Position numbers and translations under genes: made by a program
Shown: piece by piece, positions 1-8,831 of the stretch
Position numbering within the stretch: position 1 is the first letter of the stretch
Layout of the letters: every line of letters starts with the position of its first letter
NCBI RefSeq assembly: GCF_000013865.1
Contig: NC_007948.1
Location: 4,455,001 to 4,519,000, forward strand
Length of the DNA: 64,000 bases
Reading direction: 5' to 3'
DNA from: Polaromonas sp. JS666
GTDB taxonomy: Bacteria; Pseudomonadota; Gammaproteobacteria; Burkholderiales; Burkholderiaceae_C
The notes under the pieces: generated by a model
The model's database searches: none
The model's input: only the letters and a program-made list of their open reading frames with translations
Told to the model about the DNA's origin: nothing

Positions 1-1376
1 TGGGCTACAAAGTCCACCTCCAGCCGCCGCCCAAAGCCGCCGCCCAGCAAGGTGACGGTCAGTTTGACATCCTTCACCGCCACCCCCGCCACCCGCGCCG
101 CCGCCGCCACAGCCATCTGCGGCACCTGTGTGGGTGCCCACAGCAGCACCTTGCCATCCACCACTTGCGCCGTGCAGTTCATGGGCTCCAGGGTCGCATG
201 CGCCAGGTACGGCGCACGGTACAGCGCGTCGATCTTGCGTACAGCGCCCGCTTCGGCAGTTTCCACGGCGCCTGTTTCATAAAAGGTAAAGCCATCCGTG
301 CGCGTCAGGACGGTTTCCAGCTCTTTTTCGATCAGCCGGCTGTCCAGCGCGCCGGCGGGGCGCTGCTGCCAGTCGACCTGCACGGCCAGCGCGCCCTGCT
401 GGGCATGCCACCAGGTTTTACCCACCACGGCAAACCCGGCGGTGGAGCCGGCGTAGGCGGGCAGGCGCACCAGGCGTTCCACACCGGGAAGGCCCAGCGC
501 GGCATGGGGGTTGATGGCGCCAGGCGAGCCTCCGAGCATGGGGCACAGGCGGACTGAGGCAAACACCATGCCGGGCAGGCGCACGTCCAGCCCGAACAGG
601 GCGCTGCCGTTGACCTTTGCCGGCACGTCCTGGCGCGGGGCACTCTGGCCTATCAGTTTCCAGTCTTTGCGGTCCTTGAGCGTGACCTCACCCGGCGGGG
701 TGGCGGCGGCAAACCTGGCCAACTCACCATAGTGCGCCGAAGGGCCCGACGGATGGGAGATGACGCCGTTGCTGACGCTGAGCTCGTCCACCGGCAGCTT
801 CCAGTCCAGCGAAGCGGCCCCCAGCAGGCTGGCCCTCGCCGTCGCCGCGGCCATTCGCAGGACCTCCCAGGCATCGGCCACGCTGGACGACGCGCCGGTC
901 GCATTGATGCCCAGCTCCCGGGCCAACTTGCCCACCAGCCATTCACTGACCCTGATTTTCACCGGCGGCACCTGGGGTACCCCCTCCTCAGAGTAGGCGT
1001 CCCGCTCCATCGGGTGAAAGGGCAAACTTGCGACCAGCATGGCCACATTGCCGTAAATGGTGTCGCTGCCCGCCTGCTCCAGGCTCACCCGGGCCAAGGG
1101 CACGTCCAGCTCTTCAGCTACCAGCATCGCGAGCGCGGTATGCACGCCCTGCCCCATCTCACTGCGCGGCATGGCCAACACCACCGACCCGTCGTCCAAT
1201 ATCTTGATCCAGCCATTCAGCGCCACCCCGGTGGATTCCTCCCGCCCGGCCCGCAGAGCCGCCGGCGAGTGCGAGCCGGCGCTGCCCAGCCGGGAACGCG
1301 GTGGCAACACGCTCCAGCCGATGACCAGCGCGCCCGCAGCCCCTGCCGCACTCAGCAGCCAGGCGCGTCTTTTCAT
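1..1376 (-). CDS. Molybdopterin-binding subunit of a xanthine dehydrogenase/isoquinoline 1-oxidoreductase-type hydroxylase (partial)
   Basis: Large Mo-cofactor subunit of a molybdenum hydroxylase, truncated by the window edge, so about 458 N-terminal residues are visible. The N-terminus reads as a Tat-like leader: MKRR, then a hydrophobic Ala/Gly stretch, suggesting periplasmic location. Recognisable family segments include [23 protein letters not shown] near the start, [20 protein letters not shown] in the middle, and a Gly-rich LLGGGFGRR at the visible end, which matches the cofactor-binding loop of IorB-like subunits. Its ATG overlaps the stop of the upstream 2Fe-2S gene (ATGA at 1373-1376), so the two are translationally coupled. 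IorB-like subunits usually run to about 700-750 residues, so roughly a third is missing. The substrate cannot be told; these two-subunit enzymes oxidise N-heterocycles or aldehydes and usually pass electrons to a cytochrome. Confidence 0.85.
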   Translation of the reverse strand, partial: MKRRAWLLSAAGAAGALVIGWSVLPPRSRLGSAGSHSPAALRAGREESTGVALNGWIKILDDGSVVLAMPRSEMGQGVHTALAMLVAEELDVPLARVSLEQAGSDTIYGNVAMLVASLPFHPMERDAYSEEGVPQVPPVKIRVSEWLVGKLARELGINATGASSSVADAWEVLRMAAATARASLLGAASLDWKLPVDELSVSNGVISHPSGPSAHYGELARFAAATPPGEVTLKDRKDWKLIGQSAPRQDVPAKVNGSALFGLDVRLPGMVFASVRLCPMLGGSPGAINPHAALGLPGVERLVRLPAYAGSTAGFAVVGKTWWHAQQGALAVQVDWQQRPAGALDSRLIEKELETVLTRTDGFTFYETGAVETAEAGAVRKIDALYRAPYLAHATLEPMNCTAQVVDGKVLLWAPTQVPQMAVAAAARVAGVAVKDVKLTVTLLGGGFGRRLEVDFVA

Positions 1377-1864
1377 GGGCCGGCCTTTTTCAAGCCACCA
1401 TTGGCCGCGATGCCCGCCGCCCGCTTGATGGCCGCCCGGATCCTCTGGTACGTACCGCAGCGGCAGATATTGGTCATGGCCGCGTCAATGTCGGCATCGG
1501 TGGGTTTGGGCTTCCTGTCGAGCAGGGCGGCTGCTGCCATCAGCATGCCCGACTGGCAATAACCGCACTGGGGCACCTGCTCGGCGATCCAGGCCAGTTG
1601 CAGGGCATGGGGTTTGTCGGGCGTGCCCAGGGCTTCAATGGTTTGCACGCGTTTGCCCAGCACGGCCGACACAGGCGTCATACAGGACCGCACGGCCTGG
1701 CCATCCACCCGCACGGTGCAGGCACCGCAGGCCGCCACGCCGCAGCCAAACTTGGTACCGGTCAGGTTCAGCACATCCCGCAGCAGCCAGAGCAGTGGCA
1801 TGCCGGGGTCGGCATCGAGCTGCACAGCGCGGCCGTTGAGGTCCAGCTTGATCGGTAACTCCAC
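1373..1864 (-). CDS. (2Fe-2S)-binding small subunit of the molybdenum hydroxylase (IorA-like)
   Basis: 163-residue electron-transfer subunit. A plant-type ferredoxin half carries the cluster motif [12 protein letters not shown] (about residues 41-52) plus a further Cys in VRSCMTP. The C-terminal half carries the second 2Fe-2S motif, CGYCQSGM, followed by [10 protein letters not shown]. This four-plus-four cysteine pattern defines the IorA/CoxS/XdhC-type small subunits. Length is normal for the family. It lies directly upstream of the Mo subunit with a 4-bp overlap. The usual third FAD subunit of xanthine dehydrogenases is absent, which fits the two-subunit IorAB type. Upstream is uup, transcribed divergently with about 127 bp between. 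Confidence 0.9.
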   Translation of the reverse strand: MELPIKLDLNGRAVQLDADPGMPLLWLLRDVLNLTGTKFGCGVAACGACTVRVDGQAVRSCMTPVSAVLGKRVQTIEALGTPDKPHALQLAWIAEQVPQCGYCQSGMLMAAAALLDRKPKPTDADIDAAMTNICRCGTYQRIRAAIKRAAGIAANGGLKKAGP

Positions 1865-1991
1865 GCGGCGTCTCCTGAAAGTCCATCAAGGACAGGACCA
1901 CTATAACGCGACGATGCGGTGGCCAGCCCTCGCCCACCAAAGCCCGGGAAGCCCCGACAAATCGCCGTCCTTGGCTCCGGCCGGATAATCC

Positions 1992-3938
1992 ATGCCCTAT
2001 ATGGCACTAATTACCCTACTTGACGCCCAACTCGCTTTTGGGCACGTCGCACTGCTGGACCACGCAGATTTCGCTCTCGAGACCAACCAACGCATTGGCC
2101 TGATCGGCCGCAACGGCACAGGCAAGTCCTCCCTGCTCAAAATCCTGGCAGGCCTGGAGAAGCCCGACGACGGCACCCTGCAGCTGCAGCAAAACCTGCG
2201 CATTGCCTACGTGCCGCAGGAACCCAGCCTGGACCCGCACGCCACCGTATTTATAGCCGCCAGCGCGGGGCTGGCGCGGACCCGGCATGTGGTCGAGCAA
2301 TACCTGGCGGCCGACGAGCACACCGATCTGGACGCCCTGCAATCCGAAATCGAGGCGCTGGACGGCTGGAACTGGGAGCAGCGCGTCGAGGAAACCCTAC
2401 ACCGCCTGCACCTGGACAAGGACGCCATCGTCGGCTCGCTGTCGGGCGGCACCAAAAAACGCGTGGCGCTGGCCCAGGCGCTGGTCGCCAAACCCGACGT
2501 CCTGCTGCTTGACGAGCCGACCAACCACCTGGACCTGGACTCGATCGCCTGGCTGGAGGAACTGCTGGTCAATTTCAACGGCAGCATCATCACCATCACC
2601 CATGACCGGGCCTTCCTGGACCAGGTCGCCACCGCCATCGTCGAGCTGGACCGCGGCAAGCTAACCAGCTACCCCGGCAACTTTGCCCAGTACCTGGTGC
2701 AAAAGGAAGAGCAGATGGCTCAGGAAGCCGTCATCAACGCCAAGGCCGACAAACTGCTGGCGCAGGAAGAGGTATGGATCCGCAAGGGCGTGGAAGCGCG
2801 CCGCACCCGCAGCGTGGCCCGCATCGGCCGGCTGGAAGCCTTGCGTGACAACCGCGCGGCCCGGCGCGATGCCGTCGGCCGCGTCAATCTGGATGTTTCC
2901 AGCGGCGAGAAAAGCGGCAAGATCGTGGCCGAGCTCACCGATGTGTCGAAAAGCTTTGGTCACCCCGGCTCGGAAAAAATCATCGTCAACCGCTTCACCG
3001 GCACGCTGCTGCGCGGCGACAAGGTCGGCCTGCTCGGGCCCAACGGTGCCGGCAAAACCACGCTGCTCAAGCTCATCCTGGGCGAGCTGCAGCCCGACGT
3101 GACCACGCCACCCGGCAAGATCCGCCAGGGTGCCAACCTGCAGGTGGCCTATTTCGACCAGATGCGCGACAGCCTGGACCTGGACGCGACGCTGGAAGAC
3201 TTCATCAGCCCGGGCAGCGAGTGGGTCGAGATCAATGGCCAGAAAAAGCACGTCAAGAGCTACCTGACCGACTTCCTGTTCTCGCCCGCGCGCGCCAACT
3301 CGCCGGTGCGCACCCTCTCGGGCGGCGAGCGCAACCGCCTGCTGCTGGCGCGCCTGTTTGCGCGGCCCGCCAATGTGCTGGTGCTGGACGAGCCCACCAA
3401 CGACCTGGACATCGACACCCTGGAGCTGCTGGAAGACCTGCTGCAAAACTACGAAGGCACGGTCTTCCTGGTCAGCCACGACAGGCGCTTCCTCGACAAC
3501 GTGGTCACCAGCACCATTGCCTACGAAGGCACGCCCGAGAACCCGGGCTTCTGGCGCGAGTACGAAGGCGGCGTGACGGACTGGATTACCCAGTCGAAGC
3601 GGGCTGCCCAAATCAGCGGCAGCAAAGCCACGGCTACGGCCACAGCCGCGGCCTCCAGCCCCAAAAACACCGGCAAAAGCAGCGTTGAGCCAAAGAAGGA
3701 CGCAGCAGCATCGCCATCCAAAAAGAAGCTGAGCTACAAGGAGCAGCGAGAGCTGGAGGGCCTGCCAGCGCTGATCCAGCAGCTCGAGTCGCAGCAAAAG
3801 GCCATTGAGCAGGAGCTTTATGACGGCACGCTGTACACGCGCGACGCCAAACGGGCGGCCGAACTCAACGCGCGCAACAGCAAGATCGAGGAAGAATTGA
3901 TGGCGGCACTGCAGCGCTGGGAAGCCTTGTCTTCCTGA
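1992..3938 (+). CDS. uup: ABC-F ATPase Uup
   Basis: Soluble ABC-F protein with two ATPase modules and no membrane segments. Members act on ribosomes or branched DNA intermediates; Uup in E. coli affects precise excision of transposons. Module 1 has Walker A GRNGTGKS (39-46), signature LSGGTKKR (150-157) and Walker B LLLDEPTNHLD (171-181). Module 2 has Walker A GPNGAGKT (349-356) and signature LSGGERNR. The charged inter-domain linker covers about 235-300. The last 80 residues (KKLSYKEQRELEGLP onward) form the coiled-coil DNA-binding tail that separates Uup from EttA and YheS; a low-complexity Ala/Thr/Lys stretch precedes it. A second in-frame ATG at 2001 (MALITLLDAQLAF) matches the usual family start better, so the first three residues may not be real. 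Confidence 0.93.
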   Translation: MPYMALITLLDAQLAFGHVALLDHADFALETNQRIGLIGRNGTGKSSLLKILAGLEKPDDGTLQLQQNLRIAYVPQEPSLDPHATVFIAASAGLARTRHVVEQYLAADEHTDLDALQSEIEALDGWNWEQRVEETLHRLHLDKDAIVGSLSGGTKKRVALAQALVAKPDVLLLDEPTNHLDLDSIAWLEELLVNFNGSIITITHDRAFLDQVATAIVELDRGKLTSYPGNFAQYLVQKEEQMAQEAVINAKADKLLAQEEVWIRKGVEARRTRSVARIGRLEALRDNRAARRDAVGRVNLDVSSGEKSGKIVAELTDVSKSFGHPGSEKIIVNRFTGTLLRGDKVGLLGPNGAGKTTLLKLILGELQPDVTTPPGKIRQGANLQVAYFDQMRDSLDLDATLEDFISPGSEWVEINGQKKHVKSYLTDFLFSPARANSPVRTLSGGERNRLLLARLFARPANVLVLDEPTNDLDIDTLELLEDLLQNYEGTVFLVSHDRRFLDNVVTSTIAYEGTPENPGFWREYEGGVTDWITQSKRAAQISGSKATATATAAASSPKNTGKSSVEPKKDAAASPSKKKLSYKEQRELEGLPALIQQLESQQKAIEQELYDGTLYTRDAKRAAELNARNSKIEEELMAALQRWEALSS

Positions 3939-4079
3939 TTTTGCTGATTTTGCTGACTTTGTCCTCCTGGCCTGTCCTCCTCATCGCTTCCTGCAGGAGC
4001 GGACAAGCCGGGCGCCTACAGAAAGTGTAGACAGAAACCGGGGCGCCGCGGGCTCTCAAATCCCCCGGCCTGCGCTAAA

Positions 4080-5819
4080 GTGGTTTGCATCATGCCCACC
4101 GCCGCCGCATCCAGCCGAGCAGGCCCCGCCTTCTCCCGGGCCTTTTTTGGAGCCCGTTTATCAGGCGGCGCACGGTGGGCCTGCGCGCTGCTGTTGAGTT
4201 GCGGGATCAGCGGCTGCGCGTCGCTGCCCACCGAGGTCGACAGGCCGGTCTCGCACGCCCTCGCCACCCCCACGGAAACCGCGCTAGGCCGGGCTGTCGA
4301 AGCCTGGGCCGCCAAGGCCGGCACCCGCAACGATTCCGGATTTGCGCTGGTGGGCAGCGCCGAGCTGGCCTTTACCAGCCGCATGGCGCTGATCCAGGCG
4401 GCGCAAAAAACGCTGGACATCCAGTACTACGCCATCTTTGCCGACGACACCACCCAGCGCATGTTTGAGGCGCTGCGCGAAGCCGCCAACCGGGGCGTGC
4501 GCATCCGCATCCTGCTGGATGACTTCAACACCTCCGGCAAGAACGCCCAGGTCCTGAAGCTGGCCTTTGAGAAAAACATCGAACTGCGCCTGTTCAACCC
4601 CTTGCCCGGCGGCCGCAGCTCGTTGTTTTTCCGGATCTTGAGCAACCTCAAGGACGTGGACCGCATCCAGCGGCGCATGCACAACAAGATTTTCATCGCC
4701 GACAACGCCGTGGCGATCACCGGAGGCCGCAACCTGGGCGAGACCTATTTCGGCCAGAGCGAAAACACCAACTTTGTCGATATCGACATCCTGGCCGCCG
4801 GCCGCATCGCACGCGACCTGTCACGCAGCTTCGACCGATACTGGAACAACCCGCAAGCCTACCCGGTGCAGTCGCTGATGACCGCGAAGGAAATCGAGGC
4901 CCTCAAGCCACAGGCCAGCAACGCGGTAGCCTCCCCCGGCGCCCTGCCCTCCAACCCGGATAAAACCACGGTGGCGTCCGGCACTCCGACCGCCGCCGCA
5001 GGCAGCGTCAATCCAACCACCACAGAGCGCGTCGTCACTTCACCCGGCGGCGCCACCACCACCCTGCCCGCGCTGCCGGAATCAACGAATTTAAGCCAGC
5101 TCACCTGGACCTGGGCGCCCTCGGTGATGCTGGTGGACAAACCGTCCAAAATCGCCGCAGATGCCGACAGCACCGAGGAGTCGCAGGACACGGCCGTGGA
5201 CGGCCTGCTGCAACTCATGTCGCAGGCCAAAACCGACCTGCTGATCGTCACGTCCTACTTTGTGCCGGGCCCTCGCATGATGGAACAGCTGGCCGCCATC
5301 CGCCAAAAAGGCGTCCGCATCCGCGTGCTGACCAACTCGCTGGCGTCCAACGACGCACCGGCCGCGCACGTCGGTTATGCCCGCTACCGCAAGGCGCTGC
5401 TCGGCATGGGCATTGAACTGTATGAAATGCGCGCCGAGCAGGAAGGCTCCATCACCAGCTTCGGCTCATCCGGGGGCTCCACCGGCGGCTCGCGCGCCAG
5501 CCTGCATGCCAAAGTGGTGGTGATGGACGATCGCCTGCTGGTGGTTGGCTCGATGAACCTGGACCTGCGCTCCAAGCTGCAAAACAGCGAAGTTGCCATC
5601 ATCATCCGCAGCCGCGCGTTGTCGCAGGATGCCACGCGCCTGATCGAGCCCGCACTGGCGCGCAGCGCCTACCGGGTGGAACTGGTGGACGGCCAACTCG
5701 TCTGGCGCGCGCCGCAAGGCTCCCAGCTGAAGGATTCGACCACCGAACCGGATGCCAGCCTGGGCCTGAAGCTGATGCTCAAGCTGATCGGGCCGTTTGC
5801 ACCGGAGGAGATGCTCTGA
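4080..5819 (+). CDS. Phospholipase D-like lipoprotein
   Basis: 579-residue member of the phospholipase D/cardiolipin synthase superfamily. Two HxKxxxxD motifs are intact: H201-K203-D208 (MHNKIFIAD, followed by GGRN) and H476-K478-D483 (LHAKVVVMDD, followed by GSMNLDLRS). The N-terminus is a lipoprotein signal with lipobox GISG-C46, so the protein is probably anchored in the outer or inner membrane. This is unlike classical Cls, which has two transmembrane helices. It resembles the YmdC/ClsC branch. Between the HKD halves, residues about 278-340 form an Ala/Ser/Thr/Pro-rich spacer of low complexity. A second ATG at 4092 (MPTAAASS) is an equally good start. The gene stands alone, separated from uup by about 140 bp. 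Confidence 0.85.
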   Translation: MVCIMPTAAASSRAGPAFSRAFFGARLSGGARWACALLLSCGISGCASLPTEVDRPVSHALATPTETALGRAVEAWAAKAGTRNDSGFALVGSAELAFTSRMALIQAAQKTLDIQYYAIFADDTTQRMFEALREAANRGVRIRILLDDFNTSGKNAQVLKLAFEKNIELRLFNPLPGGRSSLFFRILSNLKDVDRIQRRMHNKIFIADNAVAITGGRNLGETYFGQSENTNFVDIDILAAGRIARDLSRSFDRYWNNPQAYPVQSLMTAKEIEALKPQASNAVASPGALPSNPDKTTVASGTPTAAAGSVNPTTTERVVTSPGGATTTLPALPESTNLSQLTWTWAPSVMLVDKPSKIAADADSTEESQDTAVDGLLQLMSQAKTDLLIVTSYFVPGPRMMEQLAAIRQKGVRIRVLTNSLASNDAPAAHVGYARYRKALLGMGIELYEMRAEQEGSITSFGSSGGSTGGSRASLHAKVVVMDDRLLVVGSMNLDLRSKLQNSEVAIIIRSRALSQDATRLIEPALARSAYRVELVDGQLVWRAPQGSQLKDSTTEPDASLGLKLMLKLIGPFAPEEML

Positions 5820-5907
5820 AGAACCGTTGAAGAACCGAAGTGCGCCGTTTTTTGATGAATTCGGCTGGGGCCGGTTTTCGCTTTCGACCCCCAAGCCCGG
5901 CAGGTTC

Positions 5908-6273
5908 CTAGACATGCACGACCGCGAGGACGGCCGGCTGGTTGCCGAGCACGCGGCTGCAATGACCCATGCCGGTGGTGTCTTCCAGCAGCAACGCACT
6001 GCCGGGCGCAATTTTTTGCTGCTCACCGTCGCCTGCCTCGAACTCCATTTCCCCCGACAGCACGATGATCCACATGCGCAGGGGCGAGGGATGCAAGTCT
6101 CCGATCCATCCCGCGGGCAAGTGCAGGAATCCATAGCGTGACGCTGTTTCCAGGGGCGAAACGCTGAACGGCGGCGCGAACTCGCGCGGCGCCATCTCGA
6201 CGTCAAGCGGCGCAAAGTGCGAGACACCGTCGTCGTCGGTGTAAAGGCACCGGAAATTGAGAGTGGTCGACAT
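5908..6273 (-). CDS. Small cupin-domain protein
   Basis: 121-residue single-domain beta-barrel protein. The pattern GDLHPSPLRMWIIVLSGEMEFEAGDG, then the PGSALLLEDTTGMGHCSRV strand, has the spacing of cupin motifs 1 and 2, but the usual His-x-His metal ligands of motif 1 are largely missing, so enzyme activity is doubtful. A strong ribosome binding site (GGAGG, 6-7 nt before the ATG) fixes the start. Downstream it converges on the phospholipase D gene; upstream lies the enolase-superfamily scar. Members of this group are often small-molecule sensors or sugar-acid isomerases. Specific function unknown. Confidence 0.7.
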   Translation of the reverse strand: MSTTLNFRCLYTDDDGVSHFAPLDVEMAPREFAPPFSVSPLETASRYGFLHLPAGWIGDLHPSPLRMWIIVLSGEMEFEAGDGEQQKIAPGSALLLEDTTGMGHCSRVLGNQPAVLAVVHV

Positions 6274-6322
6274 GTTTTACCTCCTTTGCCGCTTAACGCC
6301 TTAACTTCGCCTTGAATTTCGT

Positions 6323-6507
6323 TCACTGCACCAGGTAGCGTTCCATGCAGGCTTCATTCCAGTTGATGCCGCTGCCCGGTGCGTCCGAAGCACCAGCATG
6401 GCCTTTTTCGATTCGCAGCGGGTCTGCTGCGGGCTCCGCATTGGCATCGGCACACTGACTGCGCGAACACGCAGCTCGCGAATGGTGCGGCCGGGGTGAG
6501 AAGTCAT
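6323..6507 (-). pseudogene. Internally deleted remnant of a mandelate racemase/muconate lactonizing enzyme (enolase superfamily) gene
   Basis: Two short pieces in different frames match the two ends of one family. From the ATG at 6507 the frame reads RELRVRAVSVPMP, then KKAMLVLRT, which is the standard N-terminal strand pair of mandelate racemase-like enzymes. Just after LRT, a shift to another frame reads APGSGINWNEACMERYLVQ and stops at 6323, which matches the standard C-terminus of the same family (G-x-G-I-x-W-[DN]-E-x-x-x-x-R-Y). The roughly 300 central residues with all metal ligands are gone, so the product is dead. The join lies near 6385-6400. The rest of 6274-6602 shows no other gene. 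Confidence 0.5.
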
Positions 6508-6602
6508 GGGTGTCTTCCCTGCAGGAGCACAGCGCCTCCACCAGGCTGAATTTTCCTGCAGTTATAAACCGCCCCACGCCAGGGCGCAACCCGCCGCATG
6601 GA

Positions 6603-8099
6603 TTACTTCATGCCATCCCGCAAGCGCGCAAACACCTTCCAGAATGCCGCCTCCTGCGTGGTGGCGAAGTTGATGCGCATCAGGGTGCTGGGCTTGCGCA
6701 CCGCATGGAACAGCGCGCCGGGGGCGATCAGGTAGCCCTCGTCGAGCATGCGCTGCGCCAGCGCGTCGGTGTCTACCCCGGTATCAACCCAGCCAAACAG
6801 GCCGGCCGGCTCGGCCGCAAAGGTGCAGCCGTGCGCCAGCGCGAGCTTGACGCTGCGCGCGCGCGCCTGGTCGAGCCGGGTGCGTATGCGTTCGGCGTGG
6901 CGCCGCAGCTGGCCCTGGTCTATGCACCAGGCCAGCGCTTTCTCAAGCAGGGCGGGCGTGGTCAGCGTCGCCAGCAGCTTGGTGTCGAGCAGGCGTTCGA
7001 CGAGATCGGGCGGTGCGGCCATGAAGCCGACGCGCCAGCCGGGGGCGAGGATTTTGGCAAAGCCGCTGACGTAAATCGTGCGCTGCAGGCCGTCGAGGGC
7101 GCACAGCCGGGTGGCGTGCTCGGGCGCCAGGTGGCTGTAGGTGTCGTCTTCGGCAATGTGAAAGTTGTGCTGGTTGGCCAGTTGCAGCACACGGTGAGCG
7201 CTGCCGGGCGTGAGGCAGTAGCCGGTGGGGTTGTGGAACACGCTGACGCTGACAAACAGTTTGGGCTGGTGGATTTCACAGTACTGCGCCATCACCTCCA
7301 GGTCAGGCCCGTCGGCGCGGCGCGGCACCGGCAGAATGCGCATGCCCAAGGCATCGAGCCGGGCAAACTCCACGGCCCAGCCGGGTTCTTCGACCATCAC
7401 GCAGTCGCCGGCGCGCAGCAGGGTGCGGCTCACAATATCCAGCGCATGGGTGGCGCCGACGGTGGTGATGATCTGCTCGGGCACGGCATGCACATTGAGC
7501 GCGCTCAACTTCTGCGACAGCGCCCGGCGCAGGCCGCTGTCGCCCATGGGTTCGCCATATTGCAGCGAGAAATCCCGCAGCGCGCTGACGCTGGTGACCT
7601 TGCGCACCGCCGCCGGCATGAAGGTGGTTTCCAGCCAGTCCGGCGGAAACACGCCCATGCCGGGCTGCGGCTTGTTGCTGATCTTGTGAAACATGCCGCG
7701 AATCAGCGCGGTGGCGTCCACGGGCGCCTGGCGCGTGGCCATCCAGGTGGCGGTGCTCCAGCTGTTCAGCGGGGCCGGCTCTTCGGCTGCGGGTGCGGCG
7801 CCCGTCGCGGTCGCCATGGTTTTTACGGCTGACGGCGCTTTATGAACGGTGGCCAGCGCCGCATTGAGCGATGCATCACGGACAAAAAAGCCGCGATTCT
7901 TGCGCGCCACCACCAGCCCCTGCGCCAGCAGCTGGTCATAGGCGGCCACCACCGTGGACGCGCTCACACCCTGCTGTTCAGCACACAGCCGCACCGACGG
8001 CAGGCGCGCGCCGGGTGCCAGCAGGCGGCTGCGAATGCGCTCGGCAAAGCGTGCGCTGAGCTGTTCCGTCAGGGATTGCGAAGCGGTTTTCATCAACAT
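6603..8099 (-). CDS. MocR-type transcriptional regulator (GntR helix-turn-helix fused to aminotransferase domain)
   Basis: 498-residue regulator. Residues about 1-75 form a GntR winged helix (SLTEQLSARFAERIRSRLLAPGARLPSVR, then GVSASTVVAAYDQLLAQGLV). The rest is a fold-type I aminotransferase-like effector domain that binds PLP, with the Lys region GFAKILAPGWRVGF. The frame stays open to 8231, but I chose the ATG at 8099 (MLMKTASQS) because it precedes the winged helix directly and leaves room for the operator in the divergent intergenic region. MocR proteins commonly control a divergent transporter or PLP/GABA metabolism gene; here the divergent gene is a LysE-type exporter. The perfect inverted repeat at 8149-8185 is the likely binding site. 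Confidence 0.88.
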   Translation of the reverse strand: MLMKTASQSLTEQLSARFAERIRSRLLAPGARLPSVRLCAEQQGVSASTVVAAYDQLLAQGLVVARKNRGFFVRDASLNAALATVHKAPSAVKTMATATGAAPAAEEPAPLNSWSTATWMATRQAPVDATALIRGMFHKISNKPQPGMGVFPPDWLETTFMPAAVRKVTSVSALRDFSLQYGEPMGDSGLRRALSQKLSALNVHAVPEQIITTVGATHALDIVSRTLLRAGDCVMVEEPGWAVEFARLDALGMRILPVPRRADGPDLEVMAQYCEIHQPKLFVSVSVFHNPTGYCLTPGSAHRVLQLANQHNFHIAEDDTYSHLAPEHATRLCALDGLQRTIYVSGFAKILAPGWRVGFMAAPPDLVERLLDTKLLATLTTPALLEKALAWCIDQGQLRRHAERIRTRLDQARARSVKLALAHGCTFAAEPAGLFGWVDTGVDTDALAQRMLDEGYLIAPGALFHAVRKPSTLMRINFATTQEAAFWKVFARLRDGMK

Positions 8100-8148
8100 G
8101 GCGTGGCCTTGATGGGTCAGTGTGGGGTAAGTGTGCCGACAAGATGAA

Positions 8149-8185
8149 CAATACAGTTTTGCGATTTGTACCCCCAACTGTATTG
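8149..8185. promoter_or_regulatory. Probable MocR operator: perfect 10-bp inverted repeat
   Basis: CAATACAGTT at 8149-8158 and its exact reverse complement AACTGTATTG at 8176-8185 are separated by 17 bp, between the divergent MocR regulator and LysE exporter genes. CTGTAT/ATACAG half-sites are typical of MocR regulators that control exporters. A possible -10 (TATAAA, 8205-8210) with a weak -35 overlapping the right arm (TTGGTA, 8183-8188) would place the site over the lysE promoter, but it would also give a very short leader. That promoter call is tentative. Confidence 0.6.
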
Positions 8186-8219
8186 GTAGTGTGCTGGCTT
8201 CAACTATAAAGTCTGAGTC

Positions 8220-8831
8220 ATGAATTGGCAAGAATTTATGGCTTTACTGGTACTGGCCACGGCGATGAGCTTTTCGCCGGGGCCCAACACCACGCTGTCC
8301 ACGGCGCTGGCGGCCAACCACGGCCTGAAGCGCGCGCTGCCTTTTGTCTGCGCCGTGCCGGTCGGCTGGGGCGCGCTGCTCAGCCTGTGTGCGCTGGGCC
8401 TGGGCGCGCTGCTGCTGGCGGTGCCGCTGCTGGGCTGGACCGTCAAGGTCATCGGCGTGGCCTATTTGCTGTGGCTGGCCTCAAAAATTGCCCGCTCTCG
8501 CCAGCTCGGCAAAGCCGACGCGGCCCGCATGAATGTCACTTTCTGGCAGGGCGCGGCGCTGCAGTTTGTCAACATCAAGGCCTGGATGCTGGCGCTGGCG
8601 ATTGTCAGCGGATGGATCGCCGGGCGCAGCGACCCCGCATTGCGCATGGCCGTGGTGCTGCCGGTGATGCTGGCCTTTGCCTTTGTCAGCAACCTGGCTT
8701 ATGCGCTGGCGGGTTCCCTGCTGCGTGACTGGCTGTCCGGGCCTGAAGGCACGGCCCGCCGGCTGCTCTGGTTTAACCGCGCCATGGCGCTGGTACTCGT
8801 GATCACCGCCATCTGGATGCTCTATCTATGA
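8220..8831 (+). CDS. LysE/RhtB-family amino acid exporter
   Basis: 203-residue inner-membrane exporter with about six hydrophobic segments. The family signature FSPGPNTTLSTALAANHG lies near residues 18-35 in the first helix region. LysE/RhtB proteins export amino acids or related metabolites driven by proton or sodium gradients. It is the first gene of the plus-strand run and faces the MocR regulator across the inverted repeat, which implies control by that regulator. Its stop overlaps the ATG of the EamA exporter (ATGA, 8828-8831), so both are translated together. Substrate not identifiable. Confidence 0.9.
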   Translation: MNWQEFMALLVLATAMSFSPGPNTTLSTALAANHGLKRALPFVCAVPVGWGALLSLCALGLGALLLAVPLLGWTVKVIGVAYLLWLASKIARSRQLGKADAARMNVTFWQGAALQFVNIKAWMLALAIVSGWIAGRSDPALRMAVVLPVMLAFAFVSNLAYALAGSLLRDWLSGPEGTARRLLWFNRAMALVLVITAIWMLYL

